Below, one piece after another: positions 1 to 7,965 of a DNA stretch of 64,000 nt (within the stretch, counting starts at the first letter, position 1; each line of letters starts with the position of its first letter). The notes beneath the pieces were generated by a model. It was not told the origin of the DNA. It ran no database searches and was given only the letters and a program-made list of their open reading frames with translations. Source of the DNA: Litoribaculum gwangyangense (lineage in GTDB: Bacteria; Bacteroidota; Bacteroidia; Flavobacteriales; Flavobacteriaceae); assembly GCF_039543505.1 (NCBI RefSeq), contig NZ_BAABJW010000002.1, positions 124,001 through 188,000 of the forward strand, given 5' to 3'. The translations under genes were made by a program, and so were the position numbers.

Positions 1-19
1 TTTTTCATTATATTATCTT

Positions 20-793
20 CTAATTTTTTAACCCCGAAGCCGATTTTATTTTTAATTCTCCATTACCCACGGGTATTTTAAACTTGCCATAAACAGGTAT
101 TTTGTTTAAATCGGCTGTTAGCCACAAAAAATTATTGTTTTTTCCTTGAAGCACATCTGTTTGGCTCGATCCTATGGCCAATTTATAGCACTCCTTTTTT
201 CCAAGAGCTGTTGATATGGATTCTTTGCCTAAATAGGTAATTTTTCCAATTATTTCTTCCCTATCAAAAATAATAGGTAGGGTTTTGCTCGTTCCAATTA
301 CCATATCTTCAAAATCATATAATCTTATATAATATATCGTTGAAACGATATCTTTTGTTCCAGAATTTAGACTAACGATTTTATCTTCAACATTGTTATT
401 CTTTTTTTTCTGAACCGTTTTAACAGTATTGGTTTTATAGTCATAAGTATATTTCATGTTTTTATAATAGTTACCTTCATTTATATCTCTATTGTATAGA
501 TATGGAGATAGATTTTTTGGGTTTACATAGCTCTCATATAAATCTCTTATCTTAAAAAAATTATCCCATTTACTATAGGTTGTAGCAGTACATTTCAACC
601 TTAAAAGTGTTGCTTTAGATGTTTTTACATCAGAAGTTTCCATGATTACTTGAGCAATATCTGTCAAAACTCCAGACATATTATAAGAAGCTGTAAACAC
701 TAGTTTCTCGCCAGAACCAATGGCATTATTTTGAGCGTAAATGGATGTTTGAAATAAGAAAAAGAATATGTACAAAAAAGATATTCGTAGCAT
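20..793 (-). CDS. DUF3108 domain secreted protein
   Basis: A 257-residue exported protein. Residues 1-20 form a signal peptide (hydrophobic run ending IYAQ), so the mature protein starts near Gln21 and probably sits in the periplasm. The rest reads as the DUF3108 family: an opening GEKLVFTASYNM strand, a central KYTYDYKTNTVKTV strand pair and a closing LWLTADLNKIPV segment, which is typical of these beta-rich proteins. Family function is unknown; members are usually single envelope genes in Bacteroidota. It is transcribed away from the universal stress gene. The family call is from memory and fairly secure. Confidence 0.8.
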   Translation of the reverse strand: MLRISFLYIFFFLFQTSIYAQNNAIGSGEKLVFTASYNMSGVLTDIAQVIMETSDVKTSKATLLRLKCTATTYSKWDNFFKIRDLYESYVNPKNLSPYLYNRDINEGNYYKNMKYTYDYKTNTVKTVQKKKNNNVEDKIVSLNSGTKDIVSTIYYIRLYDFEDMVIGTSKTLPIIFDREEIIGKITYLGKESISTALGKKECYKLAIGSSQTDVLQGKNNNFLWLTADLNKIPVYGKFKIPVGNGELKIKSASGLKN

Positions 794-1118
794 GAATATT
801 AATTTTAGGTTTTAACTTACCAATTGGCATTTATTGTGCCGAAAATACAATGCTTTAAATTATTATACTAATTTTTTTAGGATATAGAAGGCAACTTATT
901 TTATAGATGACATTTATCATAGTTTAGGCAATCAGGGTATGGTATTTTTACTTTAAAATCGTTTAGATTTTTTTGATGAAATGACATTTAACAAGTTTTT
1001 AAAAAACGATGTATTAAATAAGGAATATTTAAAATTTTTAATGAGAGAACGTTATGGTTATATATGTTCTGAATTTTAAAATTAGCTAAAAAAATAATAA
1101 TTACTAAAATATTAACTC
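794..1118. other. 325-bp intergenic region between divergent genes
   Basis: This gap separates the DUF3108 gene (leftward) from the universal stress gene (rightward) and must hold both promoters. It is very AT-rich. I see a short inverted repeat GGCA-N7-TGCC near 832-846 and AGAAC-N15-GTTCT at 1046-1070, but no convincing TTTG/TAnnTTTG promoter and no open frame of note. Confidence 0.5.
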
Positions 1119-1970
1119 GTGAAAAATATTTTATTACCCACAGATTTTTCAAAGAATTCAATCAATGCGATTAATTATGCTGTAAAGTTATTTGAAAGTA
1201 TTGATTGTAATTTTTATATACTTAATGTGCAAAAGGCTTCCTCGTTTATTTCAGATGATTTAATGTCTGTCTCAACATCGGCTACTATTTATAATACATT
1301 GGTTGATGCAGCAAAAAAATCAATTATAAATATTATTTCCCAAATAAATAAACGTTCTCAAAACAAAAACCACACCTTCCATTCGATAGTAGATTATGAT
1401 AATTTTATAGATGCCATAAATCAAACTTCAAAAATTTATGGAGTAGATTTAATTATTATGGGAACAAAGGGGGCATCTGGTTTAGAAAAAGTAGTTTTCG
1501 GCAGTAATACCGTTCATGTTTTACAACGTTGTGACATACCAGTTTTAGCAATTCCAACAGGGTGTAAGTTTAAAAAATTAGATACCATAGCTTTTACTAG
1601 CAGTTTTAGATCATCTTATTGTATTGATGATTTATTGCCATTAAAAGAATTAGTTTTCTCAAACAATTCAAAACTTAAAATTTTGCATGTTGTTGAAGAT
1701 TATAATTTTCAAGAAAAATTGGAGGAGAATATTGAATTTTTTGAAAATAATTTTCCTCAGGTTATTTTTGACCGTATCATGTCTGATGATAAAGATATTT
1801 ATAATGTAATTCAAGATTATATTGTAAAAAATGAAGTGAAAATGATTGCCATGGTCGGTAAAAAGCATTCTTTCATAAACAGATTGTTTACTAGACATTC
1901 AGTGGAAACTTTAGCTTTTAATATCGATATTCCATTTTTAGTCATGCATAGGTCTAAAGATTTGGCTTAA
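1119..1970 (+). CDS. Tandem-domain universal stress protein (UspA family)
   Basis: A 283-residue cytoplasmic protein with two UspA folds. The first (about 1-148) opens with KNILLPTDFSKNSINAINYA and ends with the nucleotide-binding pattern GTKGASGLEKVVFGSNT, which matches the G-x2-G-x9-G(S/T) ATP-binding loop. The second half (about 155-283) keeps the fold (AFTSS..., ILHVVED, MIAMVGKKHS) but has a degraded loop, so probably only the N-terminal domain binds ATP. The start is GTG at 1119; no ATG lies in a better place, because the family motif begins at residue 2. It stands alone, with the membrane protein gene 100 bp downstream. Stress or starvation physiology is a family inference. Confidence 0.88.
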   Translation: MKNILLPTDFSKNSINAINYAVKLFESIDCNFYILNVQKASSFISDDLMSVSTSATIYNTLVDAAKKSIINIISQINKRSQNKNHTFHSIVDYDNFIDAINQTSKIYGVDLIIMGTKGASGLEKVVFGSNTVHVLQRCDIPVLAIPTGCKFKKLDTIAFTSSFRSSYCIDDLLPLKELVFSNNSKLKILHVVEDYNFQEKLEENIEFFENNFPQVIFDRIMSDDKDIYNVIQDYIVKNEVKMIAMVGKKHSFINRLFTRHSVETLAFNIDIPFLVMHRSKDLA

Positions 1971-2070
1971 GTCTTGATGATTCATATTGAAGAATAAATC
2001 TTATATTTTATCTAAAAATTACTGTTTAAATAAATTTTTGCAGTAATATAGATTAATATAAAATAATCTG

Positions 2071-2889
2071 ATGTCCTATAATCAAAGTAAATCGTCTCAA
2101 AGCTTAATAATTAATAAAAAACAAATTTCTAAAAGTATTATTATTATATGGGGCGCCATTATAATTTTTTTAGCATTAGCAGATGTTTTTATTAACCATT
2201 TTGAATGGATATCAAGTGGAGCTATTCAAAGGTTAGTTAATATAACACGTGATGATGGTTTGCCTAATTGGTTTTCGAGTATTCAATTACTTTTTATCAG
2301 TATTGTTGTTTGGTGTATATTTTTAAGTTTAAAATATTCAAAACCTAATTTGATGAAAAAAGGCATTCATGGCTGGGGATGGTTAATAATTGCCTTGTTT
2401 TTTATGTATTTAGCTGTTGATGATGGTTCTAAAATGCATGAGCGCATTGGCACTTATTTTAGTGACAAAATGGAATTTTTACAAACTTACAATCCTGGAT
2501 TTTTATCTGGAATTTATGATGTTTTTCCCAGTTATGGATGGCAGTTTGTGTTTGTACCAATATTTGGTGCAATAGCTTTGTTTATATTGTATTTCTTGTA
2601 TAAAAATCTGGAGTCTAAAAGACAAATTATTTATATAGTCTTAGCTTTTGGATGTTATGTAGCCTCAGTAGTATTAGATTTTTTTGAAGGCATGGATGAA
2701 AGCATTTATGATCCAATAATGGCTCTTTTTGATACAGGGCTGCATCCTGTGCAACATTTTTCTAAATTAATTGAAGAAATTTTTGAAATGGTTGGTAATA
2801 CCTTATTCATGCTTGTTTTTACTAAGCAATTACTAAATATTGCTGAAAAATGGAAAATCCAGGTAGTTGATTTAATAGACAGTGACTAG
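2071..2889 (+). CDS. Six-helix integral membrane protein, function unknown
   Basis: A 272-residue protein with about six transmembrane helices (roughly 20-41, 66-87, 102-117, 152-177, 186-206, 236-252). The loops hold acidic motifs: VDDGSKMHERIG at 117-127 right after helix 3, and DFFEGMDE just after helix 5. His, Asp and Glu residues at a membrane edge could bind a metal or proton, but I cannot name a family. No signal peptide; the N-terminal 20 residues are polar and cytoplasmic. It follows the universal stress gene by 100 bp and could share its transcript. Coding quality is good throughout. Confidence 0.75.
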   Translation: MSYNQSKSSQSLIINKKQISKSIIIIWGAIIIFLALADVFINHFEWISSGAIQRLVNITRDDGLPNWFSSIQLLFISIVVWCIFLSLKYSKPNLMKKGIHGWGWLIIALFFMYLAVDDGSKMHERIGTYFSDKMEFLQTYNPGFLSGIYDVFPSYGWQFVFVPIFGAIALFILYFLYKNLESKRQIIYIVLAFGCYVASVVLDFFEGMDESIYDPIMALFDTGLHPVQHFSKLIEEIFEMVGNTLFMLVFTKQLLNIAEKWKIQVVDLIDSD

Positions 2890-3049
2890 GTTGTGTTTTT
2901 AATTTCTTAGGGTTTTAAATATTTCCTTGAATAGTAAACTACTGTTATTGTATGTTTTTGCAAAGTAACTTGAAGGTACTTTATCTCGAATTTTTGTAAC
3001 ATTTTTTTTATTGATGCGTCATATAAGTATCAATCAAAAAATAACCATC

Positions 3050-3388
3050 ATGAGACAAGATAATCAACTTTTAGTCATTACTCATCTTAGTCAATTAATA
3101 ACGTTAATCACAGGTTTTGGAAGCTTAATATTACCATTAATTCTCTGGCTTACACAAAAAGATAAAGTGTACCAAATGGATGAACATGGTAAAAACATAG
3201 TAAACTTCCAATTGAGTTTAATAGTATATTGTTTGCTGTGTATCCCTTTAATTCTATTCTTTGGATTGGGCATTTTAGGATTTATAATCCTTGGGATAAT
3301 ATCTGTGATATTCCCTATTATTAACGCTATTAAAGCTAGTAGAGGCGAAAACCCAACATACCCTTTATCTCTTAATTTTATTAGTTAG
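3050..3388 (+). CDS. DUF4870 domain membrane protein
   Basis: A short membrane protein of 112 residues read from the ATG at 3050. An upstream in-frame ATG at 3011 would add 13 polar residues; I prefer 3050 because family members begin with a sequence like QLLVITHLSQL. Two to three hydrophobic helices carry the DUF4870 pattern: ITHLSQL, then PLILWLTQKDK, then a DEHGKNIVNFQLS segment and a long C-terminal helix, closing with INAIKASRGE and P-Y-P-L-S. Function unknown; the family is common in Bacteroidota and Firmicutes. A strong terminator follows at 3407. Confidence 0.85.
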   Translation: MRQDNQLLVITHLSQLITLITGFGSLILPLILWLTQKDKVYQMDEHGKNIVNFQLSLIVYCLLCIPLILFFGLGILGFIILGIISVIFPIINAIKASRGENPTYPLSLNFIS

Positions 3389-3406
3389 TTTAGTTCGAGA
3401 TAAAAC

Positions 3407-3432
3407 AAAAGCTCACCTTTTGGTGAGCTTTT
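3407..3432. terminator. Bidirectional hairpin terminator
   Basis: A perfect 11-bp stem, AAAAGCTCACC paired with GGTGAGCTTTT, around a TTTT loop. The outer A and T tracts let it act on both strands. It lies between the DUF4870 gene (+) and dnaN (-), which converge, so it plausibly ends both transcripts. Confidence 0.85.
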
Positions 3433-3511
3433 AATTTTGCTAAAGCAGTAATCTATGATTTTGGTTTAGTTGGTATAATGTGTTAAAAAGATTTTACTTT
3501 AGCAGAAAAAA

Positions 3512-4630
3512 TTAGTTATTCAACATCACTGGCATTACCAACATGGTAACTTGTTCTCCTCTATCTAGGCCATCAATGGGTGTTAAAATACCAGCTCTAT
3601 TGGGCATGCTCATTTCAAGTTGAACTTCATCTGAACTTAAGTTATTCAACATTTCAGTTAAGAAACGAGAATTAAACCCTATTTGGATATCATCTCCTTG
3701 ATAATCACAAGTTAAACGTTCTTCCGCTTTGTTGCTATAATCGATATCTTCAGCAGAAATATTTAATTCAGCTCCTGCAATTTTTAAACGTATTTGATGG
3801 GTTGTTTTGTTTGAAAAAATACTCACACGACGAACTGAATTTAAAAATTGATTTCTGTCAATCACTAATTTATTTGGATTTTCTTTTGGGATAACCGCTT
3901 CATAATTAGGATATTTCCCATCAATTAAGCGGCAAATAAGCTCTGAATTTTCAAAAGTGAATTTAGCGTTACTATCATTATATTCAATTGTGACATCTTC
4001 TTCACTGGCAGCTAAAATGCCTTTTAAAAGATTGAGAGGTTTTTTAGGCATGATAAACTCAGCAGACTGATTAGCCTTTACATCTTCACGCGTATATTTA
4101 ACCAATTTGTGAGCATCAGTAGCTACAAAGGTCAATCCTTCTGTAGAGAACTGAAAAAACACACCACTCATTACTGGACGCAAATCATCATTTCCAGCAG
4201 CAAATATGGTTTTGCTAATGGCCGTAGCTAAAACGTCCCCTGTTACAATAGTTTTGCTAGGATCTTCTAGTGCAACCGCTTTTGGAAATTCATTACCATC
4301 CGCATAAGCCAAAGCATATTTACCATGGTTAGAACTTATTTCAACAGTATTGTTGTCTTCAACAACAAAAGTTAAGGGCTGTTCAGGGAAGGTTTTTAAG
4401 GTATCGAGCAACAAACGTGCTGGTAAAGCAACACTCCCTTTGCTTTCACTTTCAACATCTAATTTGGATGCCATAGTGGTTTCTAAATCACTCGCCGATA
4501 CGGTTAATTTATTTTGGTCTAATTCAAATAAGAAATTATCTAAAATAGGTAAGGTGTTCGAGTTGTTTATAACGCCTCCTAAAACTTGTAATTGTTTTAA
4601 TAAATAGGTACTTGATACTATAAATTTCAT
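3512..4630 (-). CDS. dnaN: DNA polymerase III beta subunit (sliding clamp)
   Basis: Ring-shaped processivity clamp of the replicative polymerase. At 372 residues it has the usual length. It opens with MKFIVSSTYLLKQLQVLGGVI, followed by LPILDNFLFEL and the three-domain beta-clamp pattern: PARLLLDTLKTFP in domain I, FVATDAHKLVKY in domain II and MPNRAGILTPIDG near the end. The C-terminal VTMLVMPVML forms part of the hydrophobic groove that binds clamp-interacting peptides. It lies 84 bp downstream of gldG and is not next to dnaA here. A TATATTTG -7 box at 4668-4675 suggests its own promoter. Confidence 0.97.
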   Translation of the reverse strand: MKFIVSSTYLLKQLQVLGGVINNSNTLPILDNFLFELDQNKLTVSASDLETTMASKLDVESESKGSVALPARLLLDTLKTFPEQPLTFVVEDNNTVEISSNHGKYALAYADGNEFPKAVALEDPSKTIVTGDVLATAISKTIFAAGNDDLRPVMSGVFFQFSTEGLTFVATDAHKLVKYTREDVKANQSAEFIMPKKPLNLLKGILAASEEDVTIEYNDSNAKFTFENSELICRLIDGKYPNYEAVIPKENPNKLVIDRNQFLNSVRRVSIFSNKTTHQIRLKIAGAELNISAEDIDYSNKAEERLTCDYQGDDIQIGFNSRFLTEMLNNLSSDEVQLEMSMPNRAGILTPIDGLDRGEQVTMLVMPVMLNN

Positions 4631-4667
4631 GCGTTTAGCTTAGTTTTTATTATAAATATGCCAATTA

Positions 4668-4703
4668 CAAATATATCCCATACAGTCTATATTTGGAAAC
4701 AAA
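4668..4703 (-). promoter_or_regulatory. Candidate dnaN promoter
   Basis: On the minus strand a perfect Bacteroidota -7 box TATATTTG (4675 to 4668) lies 38 bp upstream of the dnaN ATG. A TTTG (4703 to 4700) lies 24 bp further upstream, slightly longer than the usual 17-23 bp spacing. It would let dnaN be expressed apart from the gld operon. Confidence 0.45.
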
Positions 4704-4714
4704 CTTATTAACAT

Positions 4715-6382
4715 TTAAGATGCGTATTTTTTCTTTCTGATGTAATTAAAAACAAATCCTAATATACCCAATAGTGCTAGAGGAAGCCCCATGTTTATAA
4801 GTTGCCACTTGGTTTTTTCTTTTGCTATTTTTTGTTGATCTAAAAACGCTACAGCTATTTCTTTGGTTCGAATGTTTATAAGTCCATCATCATCTAATAA
4901 GTAATTAACGGTATTCAGTAAAAATTCTTTGTTTCCGTAAGTTTGACCTGTCCATCTATCAAATCCCAATTCTTGAGGCACGTTTCTAACCACATCATTT
5001 TTTATGATATTACCATCTGCAATTACTACCATTTTTGTGGATATGCTTTTGTTTTTTTCGTTAGAAAGTTTGAAAGGTTTAATTCGGTTGCTATATACTG
5101 AATTAAATTCACCTTCTAAAAGCACAGCAAGGGTTAGGTTACCCTTATTGAAGGTTGAAGGGTCTTGCTCTTTAGTAACCAATTCTAAACTAATTTCTCG
5201 AGGTGTACCTTCTAGTTTTGTTAATGGTGCAGTCTCTAAAAGAATGGTTTTTTTGATATTATTTTTAAGTGTATCAATCTGGTTAGCAAAATCAAACTTT
5301 ACTAAATTTAAATTGGTCACTATCGGGTGTTTTCCACTAGATGATGCCAATGGCGAATAAGGCCATCTTAAATTTTGAAACTGCGATTCGCTGCCACTTC
5401 CCATTGCCAAAGTAATGGGGGCAGAGTATAGGGAACTAACAATAACCGGATTTATTCGAACCCCATATTTAAAGAAAAAATCGGTTAGGTTTAAATCTCT
5501 GGATACGGCAAAATTTCTACCTGCATCGTTATAAAGGCTGTCCTTTTCCATAATCACTGCATCAATTAACCAAAGACTTTTTCCGCCGTTCATGGTGTAT
5601 TGATCGAGTACTAGTTTTTCTTCCTCGGTAAATGCTTCCGTTGGCTTTGCCGATATGATTAAATCGAATTTCTCTAAGTCGTTCAGGGTTTTTTGTGGGT
5701 TAGTAGAAACACTATCTAAAGTAAAAGGAGCTATAAAATAGTACTCACCAATTTTCTTCACGAAATCTACTATGTATTTATCTACTAGCTGTTTGTTACC
5801 TTTTAAAATGGCTATTTTTCGAGACTTAGGTTTGGTAAGTTTATTAAATCCATCTGCAAAAGCGTACTCCAAATGTTGCACGGAATTTGAAACCAGTTCT
5901 TGTTGGGAAGCACCAATTTTGTTTTTAACCAATGGGATAATAACCGTTTGCTCATTATAACTTGCTAATGCCCAAGGAAAAATAATAGCTTGAGACGATT
6001 TACCGTTTTCCTGAACACTTAACTGCATGGGTGTTAATCCGCGCTGTGTTAGTTGCTGAATATTGCGTTCGCGTGTGGCCTCATCTTGTAATGGATTGAT
6101 AAAATTGAAAATGATGTTGTTGTTAATTGCCGAAAATTCTTCGAGTAATTGTTTGGTTTCATTTTGAAGTCGTCTAAATTCCGAAGGGAAATCATCACCA
6201 TCTAAAAATACATCGACCACTATAGGCGATTCCACATTATTTATAATATTTATAGCAGATTCACTTAACGTATAGCGCTTGTCTGAAGTTAAATCGAAAC
6301 GTTTATAAACCTTATTACCAATAAAATTTATGGCAATTAAGGCGATTATTAAGATGGATATATATTTTAAATTTTTATTCAA
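4715..6382 (-). CDS. gldG: Gliding motility ABC transporter substrate-binding component GldG
   Basis: A 555-residue membrane-anchored component of the GldA/GldF/GldG ABC transporter needed for gliding and type IX secretion-linked motility in Flavobacteria. One N-terminal helix (about 7-25) and one C-terminal helix (about 530-550, ending with a KKK cytoplasmic tail) bracket a large extracytoplasmic ABC_transp_aux domain. Recognisable stretches are RYTLSESAINIINNVESP, VDVFLDGDDFPSEFRRLQ, INPLQDEATRE and GGKSLWLIDAV. It overlaps the upstream 161-residue ORF by 8 bp, so the two are translationally coupled. Order on the transcript is gldF, ORF161, gldG. Confidence 0.95.
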   Translation of the reverse strand: MNKNLKYISILIIALIAINFIGNKVYKRFDLTSDKRYTLSESAINIINNVESPIVVDVFLDGDDFPSEFRRLQNETKQLLEEFSAINNNIIFNFINPLQDEATRERNIQQLTQRGLTPMQLSVQENGKSSQAIIFPWALASYNEQTVIIPLVKNKIGASQQELVSNSVQHLEYAFADGFNKLTKPKSRKIAILKGNKQLVDKYIVDFVKKIGEYYFIAPFTLDSVSTNPQKTLNDLEKFDLIISAKPTEAFTEEEKLVLDQYTMNGGKSLWLIDAVIMEKDSLYNDAGRNFAVSRDLNLTDFFFKYGVRINPVIVSSLYSAPITLAMGSGSESQFQNLRWPYSPLASSSGKHPIVTNLNLVKFDFANQIDTLKNNIKKTILLETAPLTKLEGTPREISLELVTKEQDPSTFNKGNLTLAVLLEGEFNSVYSNRIKPFKLSNEKNKSISTKMVVIADGNIIKNDVVRNVPQELGFDRWTGQTYGNKEFLLNTVNYLLDDDGLINIRTKEIAVAFLDQQKIAKEKTKWQLINMGLPLALLGILGFVFNYIRKKKYAS

Positions 6383-6860
6383 ACTTTTGTTCTAATTGGT
6401 ATTGATGTACTTTTTTTACGGTATTATTATTAAATTCAAGTTCGATACATTCTTGCATGTAATTTAAAGCACCTGGTTTAAAGCCTAAATTATAATTCCA
6501 TTTATCTGGTGAATTTGCTTTAAGGGAATCATCCCATCCATACCATTCGGCTGTTCCCAAAAGGGTTTCAACTTCGGTTTTTGTTTTTCCAATAAAGAGA
6601 CTGTCTTTAATCATATTGCCACTCATTTCATAACGTAAAGCGGGTTTATCTCTCCATGCTTCACCATCAAAATACTTTTGGTGATGGTAACTACTGAAAA
6701 TATTTAGAAGCGGATAAAACACATAAAAATAAACGATAGGGGTTAACACTAGGCTTATTAAAAAACTCAACCATTTACGTTTATCTATGGTGTTAGTAAA
6801 TAACCAAACTAGTATAAAAACTAGCACTAAAAAAACAAGATATAAAGGTGTATATATCAT
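6375..6860 (-). CDS. BamE/SmpA-like membrane-anchored protein between gldF and gldG
   Basis: A 161-residue protein with two N-terminal helices (about 5-24 and 31-52) followed by a soluble domain. The domain contains DSLFIGKTKTEVETLLG, which resembles the 'G-x-t-x-x-e-v-x-x-l-l-G' start of SmpA/OmlA (BamE-like) folds, then WNYNLGFKPG and a closing strand LEFNNNTVKKVHQY. Its start overlaps the gldF stop by 4 bp and its end overlaps the gldG start by 8 bp, so it is clearly a member of the gld operon. I do not recall such an ORF as a standard gld gene. A role in the Gld transporter is inferred from position only. Confidence 0.75.
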   Translation of the reverse strand: MIYTPLYLVFLVLVFILVWLFTNTIDKRKWLSFLISLVLTPIVYFYVFYPLLNIFSSYHHQKYFDGEAWRDKPALRYEMSGNMIKDSLFIGKTKTEVETLLGTAEWYGWDDSLKANSPDKWNYNLGFKPGALNYMQECIELEFNNNTVKKVHQYQLEQKFE

Positions 6861-7576
6861 TTTTCTTCCTTATTGATATTGAGTTTTGTTAATACTAGAA
6901 ATAGAATCGTGATGCTTAAAAAATAAATAATATCCCGTGTATCCAATACACCTCTACCCATACTTTTAAAATGTGTACTCATCCCTAATTGATCTATAAA
7001 ATTACTTGAAGTAAAATCTGCAACACCCTCAAAACCAATGTAAAATACAAAACAAATAAACACTGCTGATATAAAGGCCACAATTTGATTGTCGGACAAT
7101 GTAGATGCAAAAACACCAATAGCTGTATATGCCGCCACTAAAAATAAAAGACCAAAATAAGAACCTAATACGGTTCCCATATCCAAATTTCCAACGGGAT
7201 TTCCCAATTCGTAAACCGTATACACGTATATTAAGGTTGGTAAAAGAGCTATTAATATTAAAATAAAAGCTCCAAAATATTTCCCCAAAACAATATTTAA
7301 GTGTGAAATTGGTTTTGTTAGTAAAAGCTCTAAAGTACCTTGTTTTTTCTCATCTGAAAAACTGCGCATGGTAACGGCAGGAATTAGAAAAATTAAAATC
7401 CAAGGTGCCAGTAAAAAAAAGGATGATAAATCGGCAAAACCGTAATCTAGAATATTAAACTCTCCCTTAAAAAGCCATAAAAACAAGCTGTTTAGTACTA
7501 AAAAGATGGCGATAACTAAATAACCAATAGGCGATGAAAAAAATGAATTTATTTCTTTTTTTAAAATGGCTAACAT
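6857..7576 (-). CDS. gldF: Gliding motility ABC transporter permease GldF
   Basis: A 239-residue ABC-2 type permease with six predicted helices. It begins MLAILKKEINSFFSSPIGYLVI, typical of GldF, and carries the cytoplasmic motif MRSFSDEKKQGTLELLLTKP after helix 2, the coupling segment shared by ABC-2 permeases. With GldG and the ATPase GldA (not in this window) it forms the gliding-associated exporter. It is the first gene of a tightly overlapped operon. The 5' side carries a short tandem repeat array at 7586-7623. Confidence 0.95.
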   Translation of the reverse strand: MLAILKKEINSFFSSPIGYLVIAIFLVLNSLFLWLFKGEFNILDYGFADLSSFFLLAPWILIFLIPAVTMRSFSDEKKQGTLELLLTKPISHLNIVLGKYFGAFILILIALLPTLIYVYTVYELGNPVGNLDMGTVLGSYFGLLFLVAAYTAIGVFASTLSDNQIVAFISAVFICFVFYIGFEGVADFTSSNFIDQLGMSTHFKSMGRGVLDTRDIIYFLSITILFLVLTKLNINKEEK

Positions 7577-7585
7577 TTATTTAGT

Positions 7586-7623
7586 AAAAGTTAAAAGTTA
7601 AAAGTTAAAAGTTAAAAGTTAAA
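7586..7623. repeat. Tandem 7-bp repeat AAAAGTT x5
   Basis: Five perfect tandem copies of AAAAGTT, followed by a partial copy (AAA), 10 bp upstream of gldF. An array of this unit could vary in copy number by slippage and so change spacing in the gldF upstream region. I see no promoter box inside it. Confidence 0.85.
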
Positions 7624-7653
7624 TATGGCATTATTTCCTAAAATCAAATACCA

Positions 7654-7950
7654 TTATTCTAAGGTTTCTAATTTTTCAACACTCCAAGCTTTAGCAGGTT
7701 TACTAAAAAGTGGTTTGGTTTTAGACCAAACCGTGTTAAACAATTCAGATTTTCTATACCGTTCTAATGCTTCTTCATTCTCCCAATAACTATAAGTAAA
7801 AAAGACAGTTGGATCGTGGGCATCTCTGTAAAGTTCTAAAAATTTACAGCCCTCAAAATTTCTAATTTGTTTTTTGGTGTCATTAAAATTTAGGAGAAAT
7901 GATTGAACGTTTTGTTTATAAAATCCCATCTTTACTATTCTTACAAGCAT
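7654..7950 (-). CDS. ABM-fold (antibiotic biosynthesis monooxygenase family) protein
   Basis: A 98-residue single-domain protein with the dimeric alpha-beta-barrel pattern of the ABM superfamily: an N-terminal strand MLVRIVKMGF, a helix, the central strand GCKFLELYRDAHDPTVFFTYSYWENEEALERYRKS and a C-terminal KPLFSKPAKAWSVEKLE. The 'YWENEEALERYRKS' helix with the preceding FTYS strand is the most typical part. Substrate unknown; such proteins are often quinol or haem-related oxygenases or stress proteins. It is 15 bp downstream of the DUF62 gene, so probably cotranscribed. Confidence 0.82.
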   Translation of the reverse strand: MLVRIVKMGFYKQNVQSFLLNFNDTKKQIRNFEGCKFLELYRDAHDPTVFFTYSYWENEEALERYRKSELFNTVWSKTKPLFSKPAKAWSVEKLETLE

Positions 7951-7965
7951 ACATCTGTTTTTTTA

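Noticed and set aside
832..846. GG-N10-GC sequence on both strands as a sigma-54 promoter
   Set aside because: The match arises from a short palindrome and the rest of the consensus is missing; GG-N10-GC is common by chance.
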